DNA of 13,809 nt from an uncultured Collinsella sp. (GTDB taxonomy: Bacteria > Actinomycetota > Coriobacteriia > Coriobacteriales > Coriobacteriaceae), in contig UQAU01000043.1 of assembly GCA_900539035.1 (NCBI GenBank), positions 1 through 13,809 on the forward strand, in the 5' to 3' direction. This document shows positions 6,137 to 13,695 of this stretch, piece after piece (within the stretch, counting starts at the first letter, position 1; each line of letters starts with the position of its first letter). Both the position numbers and the translations under genes were made by a program. Below the pieces are notes generated by a model that ran no database searches, was not told the DNA's origin, and saw only the letters and a program-made list of their open reading frames with translations.

Positions 6137-7452
6137 CAGACTCGAGTTTTGCCGATCATGATGTTTAGGATCTCGATGTCGGTATCCTTCATACCCACAC
6201 GACCCACATAGCCCATGCTGGCGATTGTCTGCTCAACGGTATCCTGGATCAGGCCCTCGCCGGCACGGAAGCCGCGGCCCTGCATGGCCATATCGTGGCC
6301 CAGAATCGCCGCATCAACGGCGGCGGAAATCTTGGCGGCGCAACTCGCCTTGGCGCCGTCACACACGATGCCACCCACGTTGCCGAGCGTGTTCGAGACC
6401 GTCGCGCCGATCTGCTCGCGCGTGCCGCCGCACAGCCAGGTAATGGCAGCACCGGCACCGCATGCGGCGCAAATGGCACCGCAAAACGCCGAGAGCGCAC
6501 CAATATAACTCTTGATATGCACGGCGATCAGATTGGACAGCATCACGGCGCGCACCAGGCGCTCATGGTCGCAGCGCAGGTACTCGGCATACTCCATAAC
6601 AGGCAGCGCGCAAGTAATGCCCTGATTGCCCGAGCCGCACACGATGGCGACCGGCAGCGCGCAGCCGTTCATGCGGGCGTCGGACCCAGCGGCTGCACGG
6701 GCACGGGCACGGCAGGCGACGTCATCGGCACGAGCACCCAGCAGCGTGCGGCCCACCTCGGCACCCCAAGCGTGCGCAAGGCCCTCAGCACTGATCGCGC
6801 CGTTCAGCTCAATCTGACGCTCAACGGCAGCGCGGGCGTCCTCAATGTCGCCGTCCTCGATAAAGTCGATGATGGACTCAATCGACATGGGCGTGTCAGC
6901 GCTATCTGCCGCACGCTCGGCCACGACGCGCTCGGCGCAGGCGGCACACTCCCCCGCCGACTTGCCGCATACTGGAATACCGTCGAGCGTATGGCACGTG
7001 ACATTGGTGTGGTGGTCGGTAATCTCGACGACCGCGGTATGGCCCCCGGCCGTGGCGGTCACCTTGATGTAGAGGTTGGGCACACCCTCGACAAGCGACA
7101 CATCGCAGTAACCGGCATCGGCGAGAAGCTCGGCCACGCGAGCACGGTCTTCATCGTCAACGCTCTCGAGCACCTCGAGCGCGCTCTTGGCGTCACCGCC
7201 CACGGCACCCAGCACGGCCGCCGCTTCAATACCGTGCATGCCGCCCGAGTTGGGCACAGTCACGCTCTTAACGTTCTTGATGATATTGCCCGAACAGGCA
7301 ACGTCCATATGCTCGGGCTCGCAGCCAAGCGTCTGACTTGCGAGTGCCGCCGCATAGGCAACGGCAATGGGCTCGGTGCAGCCGAGCGCGCAGACAAGCT
7401 CGCGGTTCAAGACATCGCAAAAAGCGGCATCGCGGATGGAATCGGTAGGCAT
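6133..7452 (-). CDS. cyuA: L-cysteine desulfidase (UPF0597 / serine dehydratase alpha-like)
   Basis: A 439-aa enzyme of the family containing Methanocaldococcus L-cysteine desulfidase and E. coli CyuA (YhaM), which degrades L-cysteine to sulfide, ammonia and pyruvate using an oxygen-labile [4Fe-4S] cluster. Visible hallmarks: ALGCTEPIA with C25 (a cluster-ligand position in the archaeal enzyme), SGNIIKN at 54-60, CGSGNQGI at 272-279, a Cys/Gly-rich segment with C324, C328 and C331, and IVCDGAKASC with C364 and C371. The length is typical. The start at 7452 has AGGAG at good spacing; the frame stays open upstream to 7557, but that extension crosses the promoter. Cluster dependence fits an anaerobe. 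The gene stands alone, with its 3' end overlapping the HAD gene. Confidence 0.88.
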   Translation of the reverse strand: MPTDSIRDAAFCDVLNRELVCALGCTEPIAVAYAAALASQTLGCEPEHMDVACSGNIIKNVKSVTVPNSGGMHGIEAAAVLGAVGGDAKSALEVLESVDDEDRARVAELLADAGYCDVSLVEGVPNLYIKVTATAGGHTAVVEITDHHTNVTCHTLDGIPVCGKSAGECAACAERVVAERAADSADTPMSIESIIDFIEDGDIEDARAAVERQIELNGAISAEGLAHAWGAEVGRTLLGARADDVACRARARAAAGSDARMNGCALPVAIVCGSGNQGITCALPVMEYAEYLRCDHERLVRAVMLSNLIAVHIKSYIGALSAFCGAICAACGAGAAITWLCGGTREQIGATVSNTLGNVGGIVCDGAKASCAAKISAAVDAAILGHDMAMQGRGFRAGEGLIQDTVEQTIASMGYVGRVGMKDTDIEILNIMIGKTRVC

Positions 7453-7488
7453 AGATATCTCCTGCTTACATAACGGACTGGGCTCTCG

Positions 7489-7526
7489 ATAATAATTAGC
7501 TCTTTTATTTGATAACAATGCATCAA
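7489..7526 (-). promoter_or_regulatory. Promoter of cyuA with overlapping palindrome
   Basis: On the minus strand, TTGTTA (7513-7518) and TATTAT (7489-7494) are 18 bases apart. The palindrome TTGAT-N8-ATCAA (7509-7526) covers the -35 box and could be an operator, because a bound protein there would block RNA polymerase. Confidence 0.5.
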
Positions 7527-7549
7527 AAACCGCAACCATGGTTCCGACG

Positions 7550-7581
7550 GACGGCATTCAAGGGCAATCTGACGGCATTCA
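7550..7581. repeat. Two 11-bp direct repeats, 21 bp apart
   Basis: GACGGCATTCA occurs at 7550-7560 and again at 7571-7581. The 21-bp period is two helical turns, placing both copies on the same DNA face between the divergent cyuA and rpiB genes. It lies about 30-60 bp upstream of the cyuA -35 box, a typical activator position. Confidence 0.5.
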
Positions 7582-7617
7582 TTCCTGAAAAGCTAGTCTT
7601 GTTGCATGCTAAAGCGT

Positions 7618-7663
7618 TTGACCAAAAAACGCCCGAGCGTTTACACAAAAGTCGCGCTATCAT
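7618..7663 (+). promoter_or_regulatory. Likely promoter region of rpiB
   Basis: TTGACC (7618-7623) is followed after 18 nt by TACACA (7642-7647). An alternative -10, TATCAT (7658-7663), has no good -35. GCGTTT and AAACGC (7614-7632) form a small inverted repeat over the -35. The region is AT-richer than its surroundings. Confidence 0.35.
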
Positions 7664-7723
7664 GCAGTCGAACGCGGTAAAACCTTTAGCAATTCCGCCG
7701 CACGGACCAGAGAGGAACCATCC

Positions 7724-8191
7724 ATGAAGATCGGTATCGGTAATGACCACGCCGCCGTCGAGCTCAAGAACATCATCTCCGAGCACCTGAAGGAGCGCGG
7801 CTGCGAGGTCGTGAACTTTGGAACCGACACCTCCGAGAGCTTTGATTACCCCATCGCCGGCTACAAGGTGGGTAAGGCCGTTGCCAACGGTGACGTCGAC
7901 CTGGGTATCCTGATCTGCGGTACCGGCGTCGGCATCAGTCTGGCCGCCAACAAGGTCGAAGGTGTTCGCGCCGTCGTGTGCTCCGAGCCCTTCAGCGCCA
8001 AGCTCTCCCGCATGCACAACAACACCAACGTGCTCGCCTTTGGCGCCCGTGTCGTGGGCTCCGAGCTCGCCAAGATGATTGTCGACGAGTGGCTCGACGC
8101 CGAGTTTGAGGGCGGTCGTCACGAGCGTCGCGTTAACCTCCTCAACGAGATCGACCACACGCGCGGCCTTAAGATCGTCGACGAAGCCTAA
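7724..8191 (+). CDS. rpiB: Ribose-5-phosphate isomerase B (RpiB/LacAB family)
   Basis: A 155-aa cytosolic isomerase interconverting ribose 5-phosphate and ribulose 5-phosphate in the non-oxidative pentose phosphate pathway. Family features: N-terminal IGIGNDHAA with D8-H9, the ICGTGVG loop with catalytic C65 and the anion-binding turn, RAVVCSEP at 82-89, and MHNNTNVLAFG with H98 and N99/N100. Length and motifs fit RpiB. The related galactose-6-phosphate isomerase subunits LacA/LacB are less likely because no lac or tagatose genes are nearby, and allose 6-phosphate isomerisation cannot be excluded. The ATG at 7724 has AGAGAGGA upstream. It is a monocistronic unit with a strong terminator at 8219-8253, convergent with ndk. 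Confidence 0.92.
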   Translation: MKIGIGNDHAAVELKNIISEHLKERGCEVVNFGTDTSESFDYPIAGYKVGKAVANGDVDLGILICGTGVGISLAANKVEGVRAVVCSEPFSAKLSRMHNNTNVLAFGARVVGSELAKMIVDEWLDAEFEGGRHERRVNLLNEIDHTRGLKIVDEA

Positions 8192-8218
8192 ACTACTCAG
8201 TGCCACAAGCTAACAGCA

Positions 8219-8253
8219 GGGGCCCGCTCGGAACTCATGTCCGAGTGGGCCCC
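8219..8253 (+). terminator. Terminator of rpiB
   Basis: A 14-bp stem (8219-8232 with 8240-8253; GGGGCCC and CTCGGA arms with one G-T pair) around a 7-nt loop, 27 nt after the stop. It is followed only by TTCAT, so the U tract is weak, but stem stability is high. Confidence 0.75.
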
Positions 8254-8270
8254 TTCATAAAACTTGGAAT

Positions 8271-8304
8271 AAAAGGGCGCCGCGGATGGAGTTCCGCGGC
8301 GCCC
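8271..8304 (-). terminator. Terminator of ndk
   Basis: A perfect 12-bp stem, GGGCGCCGCGGA with its complement (8275-8286 with 8293-8304), around a 6-nt loop. On the minus strand it is followed by TTTTATT, a classic intrinsic terminator 38 nt after the ndk stop. Confidence 0.85.
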
Positions 8305-8342
8305 AAGCCACACGCTAACAGCTTTAAGGAGTCAAAGCTGGT

Positions 8343-8747
8343 TTAGCCAAAGAAGCGCTTGATCTCGATCTCGGCGTTCTCCAGGCAGTCGGAGCCGTGG
8401 ATCACGTTGGCGTTGACATCGACAGCGAAGTCGCCGCGAATGGTGCCGGGGGCAGCATCAAGCGGGTTGGTAGCACCCATAAGGGTGCGCATCTTGGAAA
8501 CAGCGGAGAGACCGGAAACGACCATCTTGACGACCGGACCGCTCGTCATAAAGTCACAGAGACCGCCAAAGAAGGGCTTGTCGGCCAGATGGGCGTAGTG
8601 CTCCTCGACGGTAGCGCGCTCGAGCGTGGTCATCTCCATGCGCTCGATGACAAGGCCGCTGCGCTCAATACGAGCAACGATCTCGCCGATCTTGCGATCG
8701 CGCACGGCGTCGGGCTTAATCATGATGAAGGTCTTCTCGATAGCCAT
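8343..8747 (-). CDS. ndk: Nucleoside diphosphate kinase
   Basis: A 134-aa enzyme that transfers the gamma phosphate between nucleoside di- and triphosphates through a phosphohistidine. Visible residues: K11 in IMIKPDAV, Y51 in the EEHYA segment, the substrate-binding stretch ATNPLDAAPGTIRGDF at 92-107, and the catalytic H117 in NVIHGSD. The length is that of a minimal bacterial NDK. The start at 8747 (MAIEKTF) has AAAGG 7 nt upstream; an in-frame ATG at 8789 would add 14 residues not typical of the family. The gene has its own promoter (8811-8839) and terminator. The 5'UTR is about 60 nt. Confidence 0.98.
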   Translation of the reverse strand: MAIEKTFIMIKPDAVRDRKIGEIVARIERSGLVIERMEMTTLERATVEEHYAHLADKPFFGGLCDFMTSGPVVKMVVSGLSAVSKMRTLMGATNPLDAAPGTIRGDFAVDVNANVIHGSDCLENAEIEIKRFFG

Positions 8748-8810
8748 AAGGTAGCCTTTCAAGTAGGTTCGCGCGTGCCCAAGTCCCATTCCGGCACCCG
8801 CCTGGACTGC

Positions 8811-8839
8811 ATCGTAACAGAGTTTTAGCTGCAGTTAAA
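8811..8839 (-). promoter_or_regulatory. Promoter of ndk
   Basis: On the minus strand, TTTAAC (8834-8839) and TACGAT (8811-8816) are 17 bases apart. An AT-rich block (8840-8880) lies directly upstream and could act as an UP element. Confidence 0.6.
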
Positions 8840-8924
8840 CAAAAAGCTGTATATTGAAACGCTGCAATTTATTAAAGCGCTCCATATGTGTCACTTCTGT
8901 TTCGAAGCCCGATTAGAGTACCAT

Positions 8925-8965
8925 CCGACCGCCCATCAACCGCATCGAACAGAGCGGGCGGTCGG
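8925..8965. repeat. 10-bp perfect inverted repeat, role unknown
   Basis: CCGACCGCCC (8925-8934) and GGGCGGTCGG (8956-8965) flank 21 nt. No T tract follows on either strand, so it is not a standard terminator. It sits in the 384-nt gap between ndk and argH, which otherwise holds only the ndk promoter and the argH terminator. Confidence 0.5.
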
Positions 8966-9043
8966 TTGCCACCCGCGAACGTATCCCCTTCACAACCTGC
9001 CCAAAGGTCCTACAGAAGTTCTCGACAAGCCCCTCCCCCATAG

Positions 9044-9079
9044 CAACAAAATACGGGCGCCCGCAACAGCAGACGCCCG
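9044..9079 (-). terminator. Probable terminator of argH
   Basis: On the minus strand, CGGGCG and CGCCCG (9074-9079 with 9054-9059) close a 14-nt loop and are followed by TATTTTGTT. It lies about 50 nt after the argH stop. Confidence 0.6.
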
Positions 9080-9131
9080 CAAAAGCAAAACGATTTATCA
9101 ATAAATGGACAATGCGGCTTCAGCCAAACCT

Positions 9132-10562
9132 CTACTTTGCCCCGTGACCTATCTCGACGACCTTGGTCAGCGATCCAAACACGCCCTCATCGGCCACGAG
9201 CTGTGCCTCGGCACGCTGCAGCTGCACGGCAACGGCGGCAGGAGCGGTGCCGCCCTCGGTCGTGCGTGCGGCGACAATCGACGGGATATCGAGCGCCTCG
9301 GTAATGTCGCGCTCAAAAAGCGGGCTTGCCTCCTGGAACACCTCAAACGGCAGGTCCTCAAGATTGCAGCTACGCTTCTCACACATCAGGACCAGATGGC
9401 CCACCACGGCATGTGCCTCGCGGAACGGCAGACCACGCTTGGCCAGGTAATCGGCAACATCGGTAGCGGCAAGGTGCCCCACGCCGCACTCACGCGCCAT
9501 GGCATTCTCGTTGACGGTCCAAGTCGAAATCATTCCGGCCATAACGGACAGGCACTGCATGAGCGTATGGGCGGTATCGAGCGCGCCCTCCTTGTCCTCC
9601 TGCAAGTCCTTGTTATAGGCGAGTGGCAAGCCCTTCATGGTCACGAGCAACTGCACCAGGTTGCCGTACACGCGACCGCTCTTGCCGCGGATAAGCTCGG
9701 CAAAGTCAGGGTTCTTCTTCTGCGGCATGATGGACGAGCCGGTGGAGTAGGAGTCTGAAAGCGTGATAAAGCCAAATTCGGAGCTCGACCACAGCACGAT
9801 CTCCTCGGAAAGACGCGACAGGTGCATCGCCATGACGGAGCCGGCATAATGCAGATCGAGCAGGAAATCACGGTCGGAAACCGCATCGAGCGAGTTGGGA
9901 ATCACGCCCGCAAAGCCAAGTTCGGCAGCCGTCATCTGGCGATCGAGCGGATAGCTCGTACCGGCAAGCGCGGCAGCACCCAGCGGGCAGTTGTCGGCGG
10001 CATCAAAGGCGGCCTTCAAGCGTGTAAAGTCGCGCGCGAACATCCAGGAATACGCCAGCAGATGATGCGACAGCAGCACGGGCTGAGCATGCTGCATGTG
10101 CGTGTAGCCCGGCAGAATCACCTTGTCATACTTCTTGGCCGCATCCACCAGCACATGGCGCAGCTCAAGATTGGCCTCCATGAGCTCCTTGGCCAGCGCC
10201 TTGACGCCCAGGCGGGTGTCGGTCGCCACCTGGTCGTTGCGCGAACGTCCGGTATGCAAGCGCTTGCCAGCCTCGCCGATGCGACGCGTCAGCTCGCTCT
10301 CGATAGACATATGGATGTCCTCGTCGTTGATATCGAAGGTAAAGTTGCCGGCATCGATATCCTGCTCGATTCCGGTCAGGCCCTCGGCAATCGCCTGCTC
10401 GTCCTCGGCACTGATGATGCCCTGAGCGGCCAGCATCTTGGCATGCGCCTTAGAGCCGGCGATATCCTGCTTATAGAGATGTTTGTCGACCGGCAGCGAC
10501 GCGCCAAACTCCTGCGTGACCTCGGCCACGCCCGCCTCAAAACGACCGCCCCAAAGAGCCAT
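9132..10562 (-). CDS. argH: Argininosuccinate lyase
   Basis: A 476-aa cytosolic enzyme splitting argininosuccinate into arginine and fumarate, the last step of arginine synthesis. It belongs to the fumarase/aspartase superfamily and should be a homotetramer with active sites built from three subunits. Conserved regions: HTGRSRNDQ at 103-111, GYTHMQHAQP at 152-161 with H155, and the signature GSSIMPQKKNPDFAE from 275, containing the mobile-loop catalytic serine (S276/S277), K282 and N284. The start at 10562 (MALWGGRFE) is the family N-terminus and has AAAGGGGA 7 nt upstream; the frame runs on to 10637 but without a ribosome binding site. argG lies upstream on the same strand, separated by a terminator and a 56-aa gene, so argH may be transcribed with the small gene. 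Confidence 0.98.
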   Translation of the reverse strand: MALWGGRFEAGVAEVTQEFGASLPVDKHLYKQDIAGSKAHAKMLAAQGIISAEDEQAIAEGLTGIEQDIDAGNFTFDINDEDIHMSIESELTRRIGEAGKRLHTGRSRNDQVATDTRLGVKALAKELMEANLELRHVLVDAAKKYDKVILPGYTHMQHAQPVLLSHHLLAYSWMFARDFTRLKAAFDAADNCPLGAAALAGTSYPLDRQMTAAELGFAGVIPNSLDAVSDRDFLLDLHYAGSVMAMHLSRLSEEIVLWSSSEFGFITLSDSYSTGSSIMPQKKNPDFAELIRGKSGRVYGNLVQLLVTMKGLPLAYNKDLQEDKEGALDTAHTLMQCLSVMAGMISTWTVNENAMARECGVGHLAATDVADYLAKRGLPFREAHAVVGHLVLMCEKRSCNLEDLPFEVFQEASPLFERDITEALDIPSIVAARTTEGGTAPAAVAVQLQRAEAQLVADEGVFGSLTKVVEIGHGAK

Positions 10563-10680
10563 GGGATCGTCCCCTTTCATCAAATACCAAACGAAGCGCC
10601 CAATGAAATGCGCCATGTCGATAAAGCGATTTTTCAACCGCTAGTTTTGCATATTCCCCACCGTGCGCGAGGCCATATAG

Positions 10681-10851
10681 CTAATTTGCAAAGAAGTGAC
10701 GCACCATGCACTTGGCGCCCAGAGTCTCCCTCCGGATGTTGCCCTGCGAACCATCGATCCAGGCCTTCAGGCTCATAGGAACGTCCTCGACCTTTACAGC
10801 ATCGAACTCGGGCGCGAGGGCAAGCAAAGCATGCGCGATAGCATTGAACAT
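10681..10851 (-). CDS. Small protein of unknown function between argG and argH
   Basis: A 56-aa ORF that I do not recognise. It begins MFNAIAHALLALAPEFDAV and ends AKCMVRHFFAN. The ATG has a strong GAGGAG 8 nt upstream, better than several neighbours. Codon choice looks like the surrounding genes (GCC, CTG and GAG frequent). The N-terminal 13 residues are hydrophobic (AIAHALLALA) but too short and uncharged for a clear membrane span. The remainder is mixed, with one cysteine (C48) and a basic, aromatic C-terminus. An argG terminator lies 51 nt upstream, and a TATATATA tract directly before the Shine-Dalgarno may be its -10. argH starts 118 nt downstream without a clear terminator between. It could be a regulatory or accessory peptide, or a gene remnant. 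Confidence 0.6.
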   Translation of the reverse strand: MFNAIAHALLALAPEFDAVKVEDVPMSLKAWIDGSQGNIRRETLGAKCMVRHFFAN

Positions 10852-10901
10852 AATGGATACTCCTCATATATATAGGCGCAGAGCCGCCAAATTGATAGAA
10901 G

Positions 10902-10931
10902 GAGCCCCGCCGGACAACCCCGGCGGGGCTC
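10902..10931 (-). terminator. Probable terminator of argG
   Basis: A perfect 12-bp stem, GAGCCCCGCCGG with its complement (10902-10913 with 10920-10931), around a 6-nt loop. On the minus strand it is followed by CTTCTATC, a poor U tract. It lies 154 nt after the argG stop, and the sequence between holds no gene that I can support. Confidence 0.65.
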
Positions 10932-11084
10932 GGACTCAGCCGCAGTCGCGGCATCATATATGCGGGCGGAACGTAGGGGCCACCGATGTTAAGAAGTGTC
11001 AGCAAGCATAACGAAAGGTAGGGACCCCATGCGCCCGTTATGTATCACGCGGATGGGCCGCGCGGATACCAAGGAAAGGAAGAC

Positions 11085-12311
11085 TTAAGCCTGGGCAGCG
11101 GCAGAGCTGGGACCCTGGACCTTGGCCCACGTCTTGAGCGACAGCGTATCGATCTCGATAAAGCCGGCGCTGGCCTTCTCGTCAAACGTGGTGTCGCGGT
11201 CGTAGGTAGCCAGGCCGTAGTCGTAGAGGCTGAAGGGGCTCTTGCGGCCGACGACATGGCAGTTGCCCTTAAAGAACTTCAAGCGGACGGTGCCGGTCAC
11301 GAACTTCTGGGTGTCGGCCATAAAGGCGTCGAGCGCGTTCTTGAGCGGGCTGTACCACTGGCCGTTGTACACGGCGGTGGCCCAATCCTGCTCGAGCTTG
11401 ATCTTGGTCTTGAGCAGGTCGCCCTCGACGCAGATGTCCTCGAGCGCCTTGTGGGCAGTGATGAGCGTCAGGGCTCCGGGAACCTCATAGCACTCGCGGC
11501 TCTTGAGGCCCACCAGACGATCCTCAACCAGGTCGAGACGGCCAAAGCCGTTGTCGCCCGAAATCTTGTTGAGGGCGATGACGATCTCGGAGAGCTTCAT
11601 CTTCTTGCCGTCGACGGCGACGGGCTTGCCGGCCTCAAACTCGATTTCGGTGTAGGTCGGGGTGTCGGGCGTGTCCTCGGGGTTCTTGGTCATAACCCAA
11701 GCGTCGTCGAGCGGCTCGTTCCAGGGATCCTCCAGGTGGCCGCACTCGATGGCGCGACCCCAAAGGTTGTCGTCGATGGAGTAGGGGTTGTCATTGGCAC
11801 CCTCGGGAACCGGCACCTTGTGGGCGTGGGCATAGGCGACCTCGTCGGGACGGCACTTCAGGTCCCACTCGCGAACCGGGGCGATAACCTTGAGCTCGGG
11901 GTCGAGGGCCTTGACGGCAGCCTCGAAGCGGACCTGGTCGTTACCCTTACCGGTGCAGCCGTGGGCGACGTAGGTCGCGCCAAACTCGTGGGCGACCTCG
12001 ACAAGCTTCTTGGCAAGCAGCGGGCGAGACAGGGCGGAGAGCAGCGGATACTTGTTCTCGTACATGGAGTTTGCGGCGATGGCCTTAGTCAGGAACTCAT
12101 CGGAGAACTCGTCGCGCAGGTCGAGTACCTGGCAATCGAGAACGCCCAGGTCAAGCGCCTTCTGCTTCTTGGCATCCAGGCCAGTCTCCTCCTGGCCCAC
12201 GTTGCCGCAGACGCAAACGACATCGAGATTCTTCTCGTCCTGGAGCCACTTGACACATACGGATGTATCAAGACCACCGGAATATGCGAGAACGACTTTT
12301 TCCTTGCTCAT
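11085..12311 (-). CDS. argG: Argininosuccinate synthase
   Basis: A 408-aa enzyme joining citrulline and aspartate with ATP to form argininosuccinate, the step before ArgH. The N-terminal ATP pyrophosphatase loop AYSGGLDTS is at 9-17, and the second nucleotide and citrulline region HGCTGKGNDQVRFE is at 117-130. The C-terminal part contains NPYSIDDNLWGRAIE, typical of the family, and the length is the usual ~400 aa. The ATG at 12311 has AAAGGA 7 nt upstream; the open frame continues to 12362 without a site. The C-terminal tail GPSSAAAQA is alanine-rich and probably disordered. The upstream region (12369-12487) is dense in palindromes and is a candidate arginine-regulator target. No other arg genes are in this window. 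Confidence 0.98.
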   Translation of the reverse strand: MSKEKVVLAYSGGLDTSVCVKWLQDEKNLDVVCVCGNVGQEETGLDAKKQKALDLGVLDCQVLDLRDEFSDEFLTKAIAANSMYENKYPLLSALSRPLLAKKLVEVAHEFGATYVAHGCTGKGNDQVRFEAAVKALDPELKVIAPVREWDLKCRPDEVAYAHAHKVPVPEGANDNPYSIDDNLWGRAIECGHLEDPWNEPLDDAWVMTKNPEDTPDTPTYTEIEFEAGKPVAVDGKKMKLSEIVIALNKISGDNGFGRLDLVEDRLVGLKSRECYEVPGALTLITAHKALEDICVEGDLLKTKIKLEQDWATAVYNGQWYSPLKNALDAFMADTQKFVTGTVRLKFFKGNCHVVGRKSPFSLYDYGLATYDRDTTFDEKASAGFIEIDTLSLKTWAKVQGPSSAAAQA

Positions 12312-12867
12312 GGCTGTTTCCTTTCGCCCTTGGTAGCTAGTTAGAACATCGGTCAGTTGCAAGTCACCTTGAGGTCAAAAACCGTGCAATATCAGGTTAT
12401 TCAGCAGAATGCATCACAGGCATGCCCTAGAAACATGCGGCTATGTCATGCATAAAACCCAACGACCTCAAAATGACTCTGTTGAGGCAATTCGCCCCAT
12501 GCGGACAGAGACGATTGTTATCGTCGTCGGGAAATTGCGCGCTGGCGTCGGATGGCATTGTCTGCAGTAGTGATGATCTTTACGAACTGCATCTGCCTCT
12601 CCTTTCACCTATCGCCGGGCGCAATTCAAATATCGCAAACGGTACCTTTTTTCTCGGTAAGCGGTTGTTTTTCCGTCTCCGTTTTCGATGTTCGCTATAT
12701 TACGCTAAAGTGCCCGCAGCACAATCGACAAATTCAAATTTCTGAAAAGTTTTTTCATTACTTTGTGAAGCGTGGTGCAAATACGCTCCGTTCCTGCGAA
12801 AATACGGCCGACTACGAGTTGATGGTTATAACGTCTGAAACAATCTCGAAACGAAAGGCTCGCTTTT
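12312..12867. other. 556-nt divergent intergenic region
   Basis: Besides the palindrome cluster, this region has a perfect GACGAT-TGTT-ATCGTC palindrome (12510-12525) and a T-rich, lower-GC stretch (about 12640-12760) with T6 and T5 runs and a TATATT at 12695-12700. It would be the leader or promoter region of the Cof-type gene. ORFs at 12443-12745 and 12552-12908 have no ribosome binding sites, and one overlaps the start of the downstream gene. Confidence 0.4.
12369..12487. promoter_or_regulatory. Nested palindrome cluster upstream of argG
   Basis: Several inverted repeats lie close together: TTGAGGTC (12369-12376) with its complement GACCTCAA (12464-12471); CCTCAA/TTGAGG (12466-12471 and 12482-12487); ATTC-AGCA-GAAT (12399-12410); and a nested pair ATGCAT..GCATG (12409-12424) facing CATGC..ATGCAT (12434-12453). 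ArgR boxes of some actinobacteria are TGCAT-rich, so ArgR binding is a reasonable but unproven reading. No convincing -35/-10 pair was found. Confidence 0.45.
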
Positions 12868-13695
12868 ATGCAAACTTACGAATCGGACGCCAATATCGGA
12901 AACATTAAGATTCTCGCCGTCGACATGGACAAGACGCTGCTCACCGACGAGCGCGTGTTACCGCAGGGTCTTGATGAGCGCCTGGACAAGCTCGCCGACG
13001 CCGGCATCGTGTTCTGCCCCGCCAGCGGACGTCCAGCCCCCAAGCTCGAGGAGATGTTCGAGAGCATCAAGAACCGCCTCGCCTTTTGTCCCGACAACGG
13101 AGCCTGCGTCATCTATCGCGGCAACTATATCTATAAGAGCAACATCGATGTGGCGCTGTATCAGCAGGTGCTCGCTCGTGCCTCGGAGGACCCGCGCGCC
13201 GTCCCCGTCCTGTGCTGCTACGACGAGTTCTACGTGCTTGCCCGCGACCATCAGTACCACGACGAGATCAGCGTGTACTACAACACGATCAACTACGTCG
13301 ACACCTTTGAGGGCATTGATTTCGAGTCCAACAAGATTTCGGTCTTCTTCCCCGGCTACGACGCCGAGCCCGCTTTCCGCGAGACCTATAGCCCCGAGTT
13401 CTCGGACAAGCTCTACGTCACCAACGCCGGGCGCGAGTGGATCGACTTTATGAACCTGGGTGTCGACAAGGGCGCCGGCGTCGCGCACCTGTGCGAGCAC
13501 CTGGGCATCGATATCGCCGATGCCGCTGCCGTGGGCGACACCTACAACGACATCCCCATGCTTGAGCGCGTCGGACACAGCTTTATCGTGGACAACGCCG
13601 AGGAGCATATGAACGCGCACGCCAAGTGGCGCATTCCGAGCAACAACGACGGGGGCGTACTGACGCTCATCGACGCCATCTTGGCGGCTCGTTAA
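12868..13695 (+). CDS. Cof-type HAD-IIB family phosphatase
   Basis: A 275-aa soluble hydrolase of the Cof/YidA-like HAD-IIB group, which dephosphorylates small phosphometabolites such as sugar phosphates or FMN; the substrate here is unknown. Motif I is DMDKT with D19 and D21, motif II is S53 in ASGRP, motif III is K201 in VDKGAG, and motif IV is VGDTYNDIPM with D224 and D228. The alpha/beta C2B cap lies between motifs II and III (about 85-190). The length fits the family. The ATG at 12868 has GAAAGG 9 nt upstream. The N-terminal ~12 residues before the first strand are slightly longer than usual. It is divergent from argG. No hairpin terminator is evident downstream, only a T5 near 13732-13736. 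Confidence 0.92.
   Translation: MQTYESDANIGNIKILAVDMDKTLLTDERVLPQGLDERLDKLADAGIVFCPASGRPAPKLEEMFESIKNRLAFCPDNGACVIYRGNYIYKSNIDVALYQQVLARASEDPRAVPVLCCYDEFYVLARDHQYHDEISVYYNTINYVDTFEGIDFESNKISVFFPGYDAEPAFRETYSPEFSDKLYVTNAGREWIDFMNLGVDKGAGVAHLCEHLGIDIADAAAVGDTYNDIPMLERVGHSFIVDNAEEHMNAHAKWRIPSNNDGGVLTLIDAILAAR

Noticed and set aside
6295..7473. 392-codon plus-strand ORF opposite cyuA
   Set aside because: Shadow of cyuA. The cyuA frame carries the conserved Cys and Gly motifs and a good start.
7453..7557. N-terminal extension of cyuA to 7557
   Set aside because: It would run through the promoter and palindrome. The ATG at 7452 has AGGAG and gives C25 at the expected family position.
8886..9104. 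72-codon plus-strand ORF between ndk and argH
   Set aside because: No Shine-Dalgarno, arginine- and proline-rich random composition, and it crosses an inverted repeat and the argH terminator.
10706..11011. 101-codon plus-strand ORF antisense to the 56-aa gene
   Set aside because: No Shine-Dalgarno, and it crosses the argG terminator hairpin. The minus-strand small ORF has a much better start.
11040..12344. 434-codon plus-strand ORF opposite argG
   Set aside because: Shadow of argG with no ribosome binding site and skewed composition (Gly/Val/Leu/Asp).
12443..12908. 100- and 118-codon plus-strand ORFs before the Cof-type phosphatase
   Set aside because: No ribosome binding sites. One overlaps the well-supported start at 12868, and composition does not match neighbouring genes.
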